Assembly (NCBI GenBank): GCA_021432635.1
Contig: MU270015.1
Span: 2,517,757-2,581,756 of the forward strand
DNA from: Thozetella sp. PMI_491
Lineage: Eukaryota > Ascomycota > Sordariomycetes > Chaetosphaeriales > Chaetosphaeriaceae
Reading direction: 5' to 3'
Length of the DNA stretch: 64,000 bases
Part shown: in pieces, positions 21,901-31,476 of the stretch
Layout: each line of letters opens with the position of its first letter
Position numbering within the stretch: the first letter of the stretch is position 1
Position numbers and translations under genes: made by a program
The notes under the pieces: model-generated
What the model saw: only the letters and a program-made list of their open reading frames with translations
Database searches by the model: none
What the model was told of the DNA's origin: nothing

Positions 21901-21929
21901 ATATCGACTCAGCTAAAGCCTTTTTATAG
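18912..21929 (+). CDS. VIT domain + von Willebrand factor A domain protein
   Basis: A single exon of 1005 codons. Residues about 10-140 form a VIT domain (LRYTFPLYDGVSVTGF, REEAKQIYNAAVAQGQTAGLL, PGRADIVVQITYLGEL). A VWA domain follows at about 298-470, with an intact MIDAS start DRSGS (D305), FGGTEIYAPLEDAF and VFLLTDGQVWG. This is the architecture of VWA5A/BCSC-1 and the inter-alpha-trypsin-inhibitor heavy-chain-like part of vault PARP. There is no signal peptide, so it is probably cytosolic. Residues 700-890 are low-complexity and glutamine-rich. The last 110 residues (SFNGAWIWSAALLDVLGLD) form a conserved C-terminal helical element of fungal members. Function in fungi is not established; the MIDAS implies metal-dependent binding. 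ATG at 18912 is the first in frame. Confidence 0.9.
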   Translation: MSAIATNKHVCGLYYLRPPPPDRNYGPLSRCYLPQLSLSTHTRIISFSACTIVTQKFVNPSNETIPELRYTFPLYDGVSVTGFIFTINQARVIRGVVKEREEAKQIYNAAVAQGQTAGLLEQLPDAGDIFTTTIGNIPGRADIVVQITYLGELMHDAEINGIRFTIPTQIAPRYGNYPGELLSASTFTGKGGIEVVVDIEMPTGSSIRTIQSPSHPISVTLGSTSSSDSSEASQFSPHKALASLSLGTTELDGDFVLQVVVPDTEHPVAILETHPTIPNQRALMATLVPRFNLPACRPELVFICDRSGSMQDGHKISNVKTALNVFLKSLPLGVKFNICSFGSNHSFLFDRSQSYGADSLRQAIQLVNTFAADFGGTEIYAPLEDAFKRRFLDMDLEVFLLTDGQVWGQEKLVEMINRYVAESDGKIRVFTLGIGPDVSHSLIEGIAAAGNGFSQTVADKEKMNNKVTRMLQAALSPHVTNYTLQINYENESTASDDDDHDFEIVEKVMDALSLEVAEPNKDAHAEEDAAEMPMKPISLFSTNEVADVNSAADNTVDKYAHLPAVTEPKLLQAPFVIPPLFRFNRTNIYLLLSPDTTQRTPKSILLRGISKHGPLELEIAVATLAEKSATIHQLAARKAVKELESGRGWIVHARDNTDSKLLRDKYDGRFSDMVAREAVRLGVRFQVGSRWCSFVAVENDHAAIDDEQATSSARPRLKAAPNLPHSPPASSILAQQAQQQQQMRQAALQNHGNQLPTAGVQVFYSVGHFQGTSKANNWKNHALQDYQMQLMLLEQQNKKRNMMARQTPDLSPQAGFNGTNAMPMTQTSGQIAKRARYEPNSSQPAIVNPPGEWNSMDFASPLTSSDVLHDFDFDAFLHSSTPNESNAMFNFAAPTTEMPSPDVFDRLVSLQSFNGAWIWSAALLDVLGLDAGRIMVVSQEENLTSIIGTDILATALVLAFLHLKLATRRDEWEMLADKAKDWIKSESQASSRTAEGYIDSAKAFL

Positions 21930-22242
21930 GCACTCAGGCTGTCTTTGGGGAAATAAGTTCAAACAGCAGGACGGCTACCGCAATGCTAGATTTCTTGGTG
22001 GTCCATTTACACATCAAACTCATTAAATATGCTTGGCATCTAGCTACTAATATTTCTCAAGTTTAATTTTAGGCCGTCGAGGAGCAACAAGTACACCCGA
22101 AAGAATATGTTGGAAGAACTTAGTTTTGGCATAGAAATGAGTATTCATCCCTTGCTCGTAGTCGATGGTGGAGACTATAGAGAGACAGTGTGTGTGCGTG
22201 GCCACGCGAATAAGCTGTTTATATTTTGCTTTGTCTCTGGCA
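21930..22242. other. Convergent intergenic spacer
   Basis: The 3' flanks of the VIT-VWA and GH2 genes meet here. It is AT-rich and has no coding signal. Confidence 0.5.
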
Positions 22243-24903
22243 TCAGTCAACTTTAATAGTAACTACGGCTTTCTCGAGTCCAGACGCGGATGCGGTCACT
22301 GTGATTTCGCCCGGTGACCCGACCTTTGCTCTAACGATAGCTAGGGCCATTCCATTGAAGGCATTTCGGGACAGGCTCGGGAACGCGGTCATATCGGTAG
22401 GATCGCCGTTGTCAGTGGACACTATCTCCCCAGGGCCGGAGATGGAGAAGTCAATGGTGTTGTGGGCCCGCGGGACCACCTCTCCGCTGCTATCCACAAC
22501 GGCAACACTAATGAAGGACAAGTCGTAACCATCACTAGAGATTGTACTGCGATCGGCGGTCGCGGTTAGTTTTGCAGCGTCACCGATTGTTTTCTTCGTA
22601 TCAACCGCCCACTGAACACCATCCTTATATGTCACCACTCGGAGGTCCCCGGGCTGATAGGTTATGTTGTCCCATCGGAAACGATAGCTGTATTCTGCCC
22701 TCGTCTGGCGGCCTGCTGACTCGCCATTCACGAAAAGCTCGGCCTCGTCGGCAGAGGAGTACACATGAACAGGGGTGATCTCGCCCAGACGGTCAGGCCA
22801 GCTCCAGTGCGGCAAGATGTGCGCCATGGGGAGGTCGGGACGCCACCGGGACTGATAAAGGTAAAAGCGATCCTTCTTAAATCCTGCGAGGTCGATAATT
22901 CCGAAATACGAGCTTCGAGCCTGGCTATCGAACGGTGTGGGCTCACCGAGATAATCCCACCCGGTCCAGACAAACTCGCCGGCAACGTATGAAAACTTAT
23001 CCTGTGCTGTGAACACTTTGTCCGGGGATGCGCCCCAGCTTGGGGCATATAGATCGTAAGCACTGACGTACAGGGCGGCAGTGTCCTCTCCAGCACTCGG
23101 CCCGACTACCGCGTTGTTGTCGCTGGTTACCGGGAAGATGTAGGTTCCTCGTGTACTAAGTACGGACGAGCTCTCGCTCGTCCAGATCATCTTATTTGGA
23201 TATGCACTTCTGAAGGAGGGGAATGCGTAATTCGTCGAGGTTCCCCGGCCCTCCCCTTGGTAATTCAGGCTCTCGATATCCAACACATCCGCTGCCGCGC
23301 TTCCTGCGGTGGCCGAATTCAGGGCCATGGTTGAAAGCCGCGTGGGATCTTCCTCGTGCATCATGTCGTGCAATTCTTTTCCAATCGTGCCACCAGCAGC
23401 GCTTGTTTGCTCAGGAATCTCGTTTCCAAAGCTCCACGCGATAATCGAAGGGTGATTGCGATCCCGCCGGATAAACGCGCGGAGATCAGGCTCGTGCCAG
23501 TCATCGAAAAGCAAATGGTAGTCATTGGTCGTCTTCTGAGTCTTCCAGCAGTCAAACAACTCATCCAAGACCATAAAGCCCATTTGGTCGGCAAGATCGA
23601 GAAACTCGGGGGCTGGCGGATTGTGTGAGGTCCTAAGCGCATTGCTTCCCATCTCTTGTAGCATTTCGAGCTGTCTTTCGGCAGCACGAATATGGAACGC
23701 GGCTCCCAAAGATCCTTGATCGTGGTGATTGCAGGTACCTTGCACTCGCACCGGTTGCCCATTGATCAAGACACCTTGATCCGGGTCAAGTGTCAGCGAA
23801 CGGATTCCAAATGGCGTTTCGTAGGTGTCAATCACGTTATCGCCCGATAAGATAGTTGTGACAGCAACATAGAGGCTGGGCTTTTGTTCAGGTGGTGGTC
23901 CCCAGAGCAATGGAGATGCGATAGTTATGGACCCATTCACTGGTGTCTTCGCCCCTGAGGCCACCTCGACTGTTATCCTAGGGAATGTAGCGACCGTCTC
24001 CACGCTTGCAAGTCGACTGGTCGGGTCGAGGGCGCGCACCTCGGTTACCACGTCAACCCGAGCACTTCCATTGCCCTTGTTTTCCACTTCAACGATCAAG
24101 TCGACTGTAGCCGACTCGCTAGATACCGATGGGGTTGTGATATAAGTGCCGAACTGAGCAACATGGGTTGGATCCGTCTTGACGAGCCAAACGTTTCGAT
24201 AAATGCCGCCACCTGGGTACCATCGTGATGAATCCAATGCGTTGTCAAGCCGAATGGCCAGAATATTCTCATCGCCCACGGTGATGTAAGGAGTGAGATC
24301 CAGGCGCCACGATGAGTAACCATATGGCCACCCCCCGACTAAATTTCCATTGAGGAAGACAGCCGCATAGGACATAGCCCCGTCAATGTCCAAGAAGATA
24401 GACTTGCCGGTATCGTCTGCGGAGAAAGCAATTTTTCGGCGATACCAGCCTACGCCGTTCGATGGAAGGCGCCCCATGCCGCCGCTGATTCCAGGAGCAC
24501 CAAATGGACCCTGGACGGCCCAGTCGTGCGGCAGGTTAACTGCCTGCCAAGTGCTATCATCGAATGTCGATTGAACAAAATCGACGTCCCCTCCAGGGGC
24601 TGCTCCTGAGGGGCGCTCATATTTCGACCCGCTAAGAAAGTCATTGGCCGACGGGAGAATCCACGGACGTAGAACGCTGTATGAGAGCGAGTCGGGGCTG
24701 GATGTGAAGCGTGAGAACCGCCATCCTTGGTTAAGACTGACACGTTCGCGCCCGGCTGAGAAGTGCGAGGCGTCCTGATTGGCTCTGATCGCATAGGCTT
24801 CAGCAAGCTGGGAATGACCCAAGAAGAACATGCCGAGCAGGACAAGCCTGAGCGTAGCGTATGCCCACGATTTCACGACGGACGACATGTTCATCGCCAA
24901 CAA
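22243..24903 (-). CDS. Glycoside hydrolase family 2 beta-galactosidase, secreted
   Basis: A retaining exo-glycosidase cleaving terminal beta-galactosyl residues, probably outside the cell. A single exon of 886 codons. A signal peptide occupies about residues 1-36 (VLLGMFFLGHSQLAEA). The sugar-binding jelly roll follows (LNQGWRFSRF, VNLPHDWAVQGPF, NGVGWYRRKI), then an Ig-like domain and the TIM barrel with RVQGTCNHHDQGSLG, ALRTSHNPPAPEFLDLAD and NHPSIIAWSFGNEIP. The acid/base is E495 in GNEIP and the nucleophile is E577 in WTSESSS. C-terminal beta domains include a DUF4982-like segment (ELFVNGESAGRQ) and a final Ig-like fold. The layout resembles bacterial-type GH2 beta-galactosidases rather than GH35 lactases of fungi. 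Beta-glucuronidase activity is an alternative. A second ATG (codon 4) is nearby. No introns. Confidence 0.9.
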   Translation of the reverse strand: MLAMNMSSVVKSWAYATLRLVLLGMFFLGHSQLAEAYAIRANQDASHFSAGRERVSLNQGWRFSRFTSSPDSLSYSVLRPWILPSANDFLSGSKYERPSGAAPGGDVDFVQSTFDDSTWQAVNLPHDWAVQGPFGAPGISGGMGRLPSNGVGWYRRKIAFSADDTGKSIFLDIDGAMSYAAVFLNGNLVGGWPYGYSSWRLDLTPYITVGDENILAIRLDNALDSSRWYPGGGIYRNVWLVKTDPTHVAQFGTYITTPSVSSESATVDLIVEVENKGNGSARVDVVTEVRALDPTSRLASVETVATFPRITVEVASGAKTPVNGSITIASPLLWGPPPEQKPSLYVAVTTILSGDNVIDTYETPFGIRSLTLDPDQGVLINGQPVRVQGTCNHHDQGSLGAAFHIRAAERQLEMLQEMGSNALRTSHNPPAPEFLDLADQMGFMVLDELFDCWKTQKTTNDYHLLFDDWHEPDLRAFIRRDRNHPSIIAWSFGNEIPEQTSAAGGTIGKELHDMMHEEDPTRLSTMALNSATAGSAAADVLDIESLNYQGEGRGTSTNYAFPSFRSAYPNKMIWTSESSSVLSTRGTYIFPVTSDNNAVVGPSAGEDTAALYVSAYDLYAPSWGASPDKVFTAQDKFSYVAGEFVWTGWDYLGEPTPFDSQARSSYFGIIDLAGFKKDRFYLYQSRWRPDLPMAHILPHWSWPDRLGEITPVHVYSSADEAELFVNGESAGRQTRAEYSYRFRWDNITYQPGDLRVVTYKDGVQWAVDTKKTIGDAAKLTATADRSTISSDGYDLSFISVAVVDSSGEVVPRAHNTIDFSISGPGEIVSTDNGDPTDMTAFPSLSRNAFNGMALAIVRAKVGSPGEITVTASASGLEKAVVTIKVD

Positions 24904-26610
24904 TATCCAGCCCTGTGGCGGTAGAGTTTTCTCGGTTCTTCCGTGAACATCACATTTTAGGTGAGAATGGGTCTTCTTATAGCCATCCCCCGTGTGGAAG
25001 CGCGTATTCTACCCTGGACCACCAGGCGCAGTACTGTAACCCTCGATTCTTGGCACGGCCCGAGGCGGGAAATTATTCTCCGTAGCATTAATCGATCCTC
25101 ACCCTATGCTCGTTATCTAGCATCGGGTCAATGGCCTCGGGCCTTTACCTACCGATTAGCCGATGAGACGTCATGCCCAGGTATGTAGTAAGGCGGGGAG
25201 GGTCAACCAAGAAACAGACGATACTCCGCAATTGGGTAGCATTCCAATCGCATTTGTGGAGCATTTAAACGGCCATGGCTAGAAATATCTGGTACTGCCC
25301 GGTACTAATCTCGTGCGGAGCCCGGACAGTTCACTTGGCATACCATTCACCTCTGCCACATGAGTGGGCACATGCAAATGTACTAAAGCTCCTTTGTGCT
25401 ATGTCAGAATGTCCTGTTACATCTGACAAGCGCTCAGGGGCGAGGATCGCCTCGCTGTTCGTTACAATGTGCCCGCATTATGAAGCTGCAAAGTAGAAGG
25501 ATGTTTGAGCCACAGCCGTTATCCACTAATTAGCTAGGTACTCGCCAGGCTAGGTCGCTATTATCCGAACAAAACATAGATGATAGAGCTGTATGCATAC
25601 CATAACTGGGAGGTAGGAACTAAGGGCTTAATGTGCTACTGGTAGTGGAATTCTTGGTCTGGTGCTTGGTCGGCTCCGAAACCCCCGGAACCCCGCACCC
25701 AACCCCCAAACTCTATCCCCTCACTCATCAAGGTACCGACGGAATATCTTACTTTCCTTACCTGTTAGATCCCACTTTGACAAGACATTTCGATCAGCGA
25801 GTAAAAATTCAGCTGTACCTTAGTAAAATGGAACGAGACCTAGCATTGCCGGGCCTAATATAATATAACTATGGTTGGCAGGCCTAGCTAGCCTAGGACA
25901 TTACTGAGCTTCGTTGTCGTACCATCACTTCAGGTACCTGCTTCTTATCGACGTGATTAAGCGCCCGATAGAACTTACCTACCTAGGTAGGAAATAGCCC
26001 CGAGAGGAGACTTGAGGGTTCTGCAGGAGCGAAGTCGCTGCACCTCGCTACAATTCTGCTTCATATTTTGCTAGATTTTCACCGTGTAGGTTGTTGTTGT
26101 TATTTTGGGGGGAGGGGATTGTTGTGCAACTTCATCGTTGGTTTATATACACCCTAATATGGATTCGTTAGGGGTTGCACTGGTGTCGCATGAACAAGTA
26201 CTGCCTATGCTGGAAACAGCATTAACTGAGTTTAAGTGCTTACTTTCCTCCTCTTTTGTTGTTCGGATTTACACTCGGGGCATCTCTCGATCCGAAAATC
26301 CTACTAATTGCGGACCCCGGAAACTTTTATTTACCCCCAAAAAATTTCCGGTAAACTGTAGTACACGGTACTGAATTTTGCTAGAATGGCCTTGTATTCG
26401 TCAGCATCCCCTACGGGTGAACTCAGGACCGACTGATATCGGGTTTCGCGAGATGGGAAACGTATTACATCTCACTCTCTCGGAATTGGGAAGACCTCTA
26501 CCGGAGACTTTAATCATGGCCTTGTCGTGTCTATTTTGGTATTTATTATCGTAGATGTGTTCTCGTAGGCTCTTGTCTATGCTTGGACATCAACACCTTT
26601 ACTCTGCATC
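24904..26610. other. Intergenic, 1.7 kb, no gene
   Basis: Divergent promoter region between the GH2 and esterase genes. It includes a perfect inverted CCTACCTAGGTAGG motif at about 25979-25992 and moderately AT-rich sequence from 25850. None of the short frames shows coding character. Confidence 0.5.
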
Positions 26611-28320
26611 ATGACGCGATATTTCTTTCTCTTCCTCGCCATCACTCTTGGCGCTGTGGCTGGCGGTTGCTCAACCCCGAGCGTTACGACCGTCGCCATT
26701 CCCGCGGGTACTGTTGTGGGCTCCGTAGTTGACGATGTCGAATACTACCGCGGTATCCCTTTTGCTCAGCCACCCGTCGGCTCTCTACGGTTGAAACCAC
26801 CAGTGCGACTTGAGACTTTCGACACCATTCAGGCTACCGGCTTCGGACCAGCTTGTCCGCAGATGACGGGAATTGAGGCTACGTCTCTCTTGCTCGAAGT
26901 TGCCGCTCTACCCGGCCTCGCGTCCACCCTCTCGTTCCTCTCAGGGGCCCCAGTCGACGTGACTGAGGACTGCCTAACAATCTCCGTCATGCGGCCACGG
27001 GGAACTGCGCCCAATGCAAAACTGCCAGTGCTCTTTTGGATCTTTGGCGGCGGCTTCGAGACTGGCAGCCCACAGGGCTTCAACGCGTCGGTGTTGATTC
27101 CACGTTCGGTGGCCCAGCATAAGCCCTTCATCTTCGTGGCAGTAAATTATCGCCTTGGGGGCTTCGGGTTTCTCGGGGGTAGAGAAATCCTTGCAGATGG
27201 CGCAGCAAACCTGGGTCTCCTCGATCAGAGAATGGGGCTGCAATGGGTCGCTGACAACATTGAGGCGTTCGGCGGCGACCCAAATGCCGTCACAATATGG
27301 GGCGAAAGTGCTGGGGCTGTCAGTGTATTCGACCAGCTTGCACTCTACGACGGCAACAATACCTACAAAGGCAGTCCACTGTTCCGGGGCGCCATCATGA
27401 ACAGTGGAAACATAGCTCCGACCGAGCCTGTGGACGGACCCAAGGCTCAAGTCATTTTTGATACAGTCGTGGAAGCGGCGGGCTGTGCGACAACACCGGA
27501 CAAGCTCGAGTGTCTGCGCAATGTCGACTACGACACATACGTAAACGCAACCAACGTTGTACCCAGCTTCTTGAGCTACACTTCCGTTGCATTGAGCTAT
27601 GGGCCTCGACCCGACGGCCGGATTCTCACCGCCAGCCCGGATGAGCTGGCTTCTGCTGGAAAATATGCTGCTGTTCCATTAATTATTGGCGACCAGGAAG
27701 ACGAGGTAAGTAATCCTAGTCATGCTAGTTGTTCATTAAATTAACCTATTCAGGGAACAATTGCGGCTCTATTCCAAACGAACATCACTACGAAATCCGC
27801 TCTGATTTCCTATCTGAACGACATATTTTTCCACGGTGCCACACGGGAACAGATCACAGCCTTTGTCGATACTTATCCCGACAGTGTGGAATCGAACATC
27901 ACCTACCCAGAGTTTAACCGGCTCGCCGCGATTATCGGCGACTACGAGTACACTCTCATGCGTCGAGTCTTCTTGGGCACATTGCCGGCCTCGGTTCCAG
28001 CGTGGTCTTACCTCGCCACTTACGGCCGAGGAACTCCGATCTTGGGAACATTTCATGTTTCGGACCTACCGCGACTATTCTATGGCACCGACGATGTCAG
28101 CCATTCTCTTCAGAGCCGATATATTGCTTTTGTCAGCTCTTTGAACCCCAATGGCGGTATGTCGGAATCGCCTAGTGGGTATCAAGGCTATTGGCCAACG
28201 TGGCAAGGAGGGCACCAACTTCTCGAGTTTGGTGCGAACTCTACTGGAATTCTATTTGATAATTTCAGAAGCAGCAGCTTTGAGTATCTTCGCGCTCATC
28301 TAAGTGTTTTACGGCTCTAA
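26611..28320 (+). CDS. Secreted type-B carboxylesterase/lipase
   Basis: Alpha/beta hydrolase of the carboxylesterase B/Candida rugosa lipase family, hydrolysing carboxylic esters outside the cell. Exons 26611-27705 and 27754-28320, with a 48-nt intron, give 553 residues. A signal peptide lies at about 1-19 ([18 protein letters not shown]). Family motifs are [31 protein letters not shown], the oxyanion loop [11 protein letters not shown], the nucleophile elbow GESAG with S233, the acidic residue in DQEDEGT split by the intron, and the histidine in LGTFHVSDL. All three catalytic residues are present. The length is usual. A lipase-like N-terminal lid and feruloyl or cholinesterase-like substrates are all possible. 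Downstream, the next gene lies over 1 kb away on the opposite strand. Confidence 0.92.
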
Positions 28321-29392
28321 CTATAGCACGGATACTCGGGCTCGGATCAAGGACAACCAGCGTACTATTGTCAATAGTAGTGTCAGATAGCCGCGATATG
28401 ATACATTTATTAAACCCTATATTTAGATTGTGGTAGAAAGGTCCTCAGCTATCACAAAGCTTATACTTTATTATTCTTGACTCTGACCAGAGACCATCTC
28501 AAGTATAGCGACCCACGTAGTATATATTCTCTTCCGTCAGCGGGAATGCGAGATGGAGGCGGCTCCAGTGATAGCTGTGGCAAAAAGTATCTCATCACAA
28601 GAACTCTCTCTAAAGTGTTGAGTGCCAAGGTTTCTTCTGAGCACGAAAGACCGCACTTGGGTAGATGCTAAGTATAGATGGCGTCTACTTCGAGTCCGCT
28701 ACTTTCTAATATAGTGCTGATGCTTGTTCCTAGGCTTGCCGGCAGAATGTGACTGTTAAAGCAATCAAGGCGGAGTTTCTGTTCTTTTGAACCTGCTCGT
28801 GCCAGGCAGCTTCTCCGCTATTGTGGTAGCCAATAGCCATTAGACGTCAAGAAGGCGGCAGAGGTGCCAGGAGGTCTGGGTTAAGGTAGTCTCTAACAAA
28901 GCGGGTCAAAACCTCCCATTATACTTCACCGAGGCTCACCATAGCTGGTAAATAACCTGAGAGTATTGCTAATGTACGTAGAGATTGTGATGTACTTTTT
29001 ACCATCACTTCCCGCTATCTTCAGATTCTAAGCCACTGGCTCTTTGTTATTTCATCATTGCCCATGATGGAGTCCAGTTAGCTATTTATCACGCGAGTTA
29101 TCCCTTCAGCCTCAACATCTATTTTAGACGACATGTAAAGTAATAGACAAGTTCAGTCTTTCTTCAGATGCATAGAGAGCGGTAGTCTTCTTATATTTCC
29201 ACTTCTACGAACAGTCGCCGATGACGCAGCCTTCCCTCTTGTCCAATTGGATCCATGTCTTCACGACGATGACCCTATTAAAGACAACATCTCTTTCCTA
29301 ACTGGGCTTCATTGGAACAGCACAACCTGGATCTAATTGCAGTGGTGATCTCTTTGGGCGAGCCGTTTAAACTCTTGAAACTTGACTCGTCT
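28321..29392. other. Convergent intergenic, 1.07 kb
   Basis: The esterase and the MBL-fold gene end toward each other here. The sequence is AT-rich with no gene. An open 60-codon frame at about 29150-29339 (plus) has ordinary amino-acid composition but no start or family match. Confidence 0.45.
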
Positions 29393-30657
29393 TTATTGAG
29401 GTTTAAATGACAGGCCTTCCTTCAATGCCATCTCTTGCTGTGCACCGTTCTCGACAGCGGTTGGAAAGTCTTCCAAGAACGTCCACCTAATATTGTCATC
29501 CAATCTATCCTGCTTCCAGTTGTTCAAGTCTCCGGAGGGGAAAAACTTGAATCCGCTACTTCGCTTCAGTGGTGCAGTGTCATGAGCAATGAGTACCAAT
29601 ACATTTTTTGCGGCGTCGAATTCCTGCATGTCATGGATCGACTGCACGGCCGCGTCGTATACTTGCGGATAGCTCGGACCCATCTGGTAGAACTCCTTCG
29701 TTGCGGACTTCTCGCGATGCAACGATTGGAGCAAGCTCCCTGGGCAGACGGAACTGGCGAGAGAGACTTGTTTCGGGAGCGGAAGGTATTGGTTAGGTTT
29801 CCACTCTCCCCCTTCGAACATAAGATTGAGCATTACCGAGTTGAGATCCGGGATACGGGGCTTACCGTGGTGGCATGTATCTGCTCCCATAAAGACAAAG
29901 CTGTCGTCCTCCCCGCCGTGCCCCTTTGATACGCGGGCGAGGCCGCAAATATGACCCACAGCATGACCGGGGGCATCAAGTAGATAGAAGCTGCCGTCGT
30001 TGAAGTAATCGATTGCGCTGAACCGGCCCAGCTTCACCTCCGTATTGAATTCAAGCTCAACCAAGTTTCGTCCTCCCCAATCGGACTCAAGTAGATGGCT
30101 CTCTTTATTAACAGGGTATCCCGGCAGCAGGGCATTTTTAAACCCCGGGCCGACTACTAGATCAACGCTGGGAGGAAAGGTCTTCATGTTGCCGGTGTGA
30201 TCAACTGCGGGGCTCTGAGCGGGTGCCACGGCATTTCGAAATAGGCAAAATACTCACAGTGCCAGTGAGACCAAATTACAGCCTCTATGCTTGAGGTAGC
30301 TATGCCATTCTCCTCGAAGATCTCGGCGACATCCTTCTCTACTTCAAATGTCCAACCCGGCGTTGATATCATGTCGACGATGGAAGGGGGCAGGTTCTCG
30401 AGGTCCTTGCGAGTACCAAGATCGAACAATATCTTCCGGCCGGATGAATGCTCGACGAGAAAAGAATACGCGGGGCAGTGAAGGTTGTCATGCCCGGGGA
30501 TCTTAGGGCCCATGAGCAAGCCTAACGGAAGCTTCATTTCCGTCGTGCTGTTGATAATCTTTACACTGACGGTCGAGCCGGCAGGGATATTCAACGCTGG
30601 AGGCTGCTTCGCCAGCACGAGACATTCATCAGCAATAGGCGGCATCTTGATGTCCAC
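29393..30657 (-). CDS. MBL-fold metallo-hydrolase (lactonase-like)
   Basis: Metallo-beta-lactamase fold enzyme, 403 residues, from exons 30657-30258 and 30204-29393 (53-nt intron). The intron interrupts the metal-binding motif; splicing restores SHWHFDHTGN, i.e. H131-x-H133-x-D135-H136, the dinuclear zinc site. A third metal ligand region is DAPGHAVGHI, and the C-terminal histidine lies in VLIAHDTA. Upstream is a strand with YSFLVEHSSGRKILFDLGTRKD, usual for this fold. No signal peptide or TM is seen, so it is probably cytosolic. Relatives include N-acyl-homoserine lactonase-like and biosynthetic-cluster hydrolases; the substrate is unknown. Its start faces the GT4 gene, with an 819-bp shared upstream region. 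Two further ATGs in the first exon give shorter options, but residues from codon 20 onward are conserved-looking. Confidence 0.88.
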
Positions 30658-31476
30658 GGATCTTCGACTTCTTGGCTGCAGAGTCGGACTGGGAGCTGGA
30701 CGCTTGGACGATGTGGGGTGAAAGGGGCATGCTGACCATCTATGTTATCCAGACTTGACCTCGGCAATCTTGCAGGGATTTATCACAACTTCACGCTCGG
30801 CGCTGGCCGAGTGGGGCAGTTTATGGAGGAGCAGTGTGCCAGTCTAGAGGGTTTATGAGATAGTCCCGGTGCCATGGCTCCAACTATGATTCGGGGAATG
30901 CCGACATACCACGCCGGTATTCGGACCCACCAAAGTCAGACGTCAATCCTTTGTTTCAAACTAGGTTGCCTGGATCGCCTGTTTAGGATACAAGACGAAC
31001 TGGTAGAACTGATTTAGTCGCACGTCTCCGCCAGACAGCTTGTCACTTTCACCTAGACCGTTGGTCATATTGCATGTCGAAAGCTTCACGTAAAAAAAAA
31101 CAAAAAAACCCTATCTTGTACATGGCACGCTTGCATAGATACAACTTGCAGTGACTACATTAATGATGGCATTGAGTCCATGGATGTTAAATACAATAAG
31201 GAATCGGTACTCGTAAATTGTGTGGAAGACTTCTCGTATGCGCGGTTTCATTGCTCACCTCTGCCTTCTGGCTAAGGCTCACATTTCTGCCATCCGATAA
31301 AAGCTACGAAATTTGTGAGTCGGAGCCAAGCCACGAACAGTATTCTTGCCCTCATTGGAAGAACTATGCCAATAGTAGATGCAGGCGAGCGCCAAGCGTC
31401 GGTGGGGTGTGCCAGCTGACCGTCAGCAGAAATAATCAGAGAGCAGCACGCCGTCCCTTAGTCTTTCCCCGGTATC
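30658..31476. other. Divergent promoter region
   Basis: This is the shared upstream region of the MBL-fold and GT4 genes. It includes an A-rich tract at about 31092-31108. No gene was recognised; the frame from 31218 is a shadow running into the GT4 gene. Confidence 0.45.

Noticed and set aside
29150-29339. Open plus-strand stretch with ordinary protein-like composition (FPLVQLDPCL).
   Set aside because: About 60 codons, no start codon in good context and no match; possibly chance or a very old remnant.
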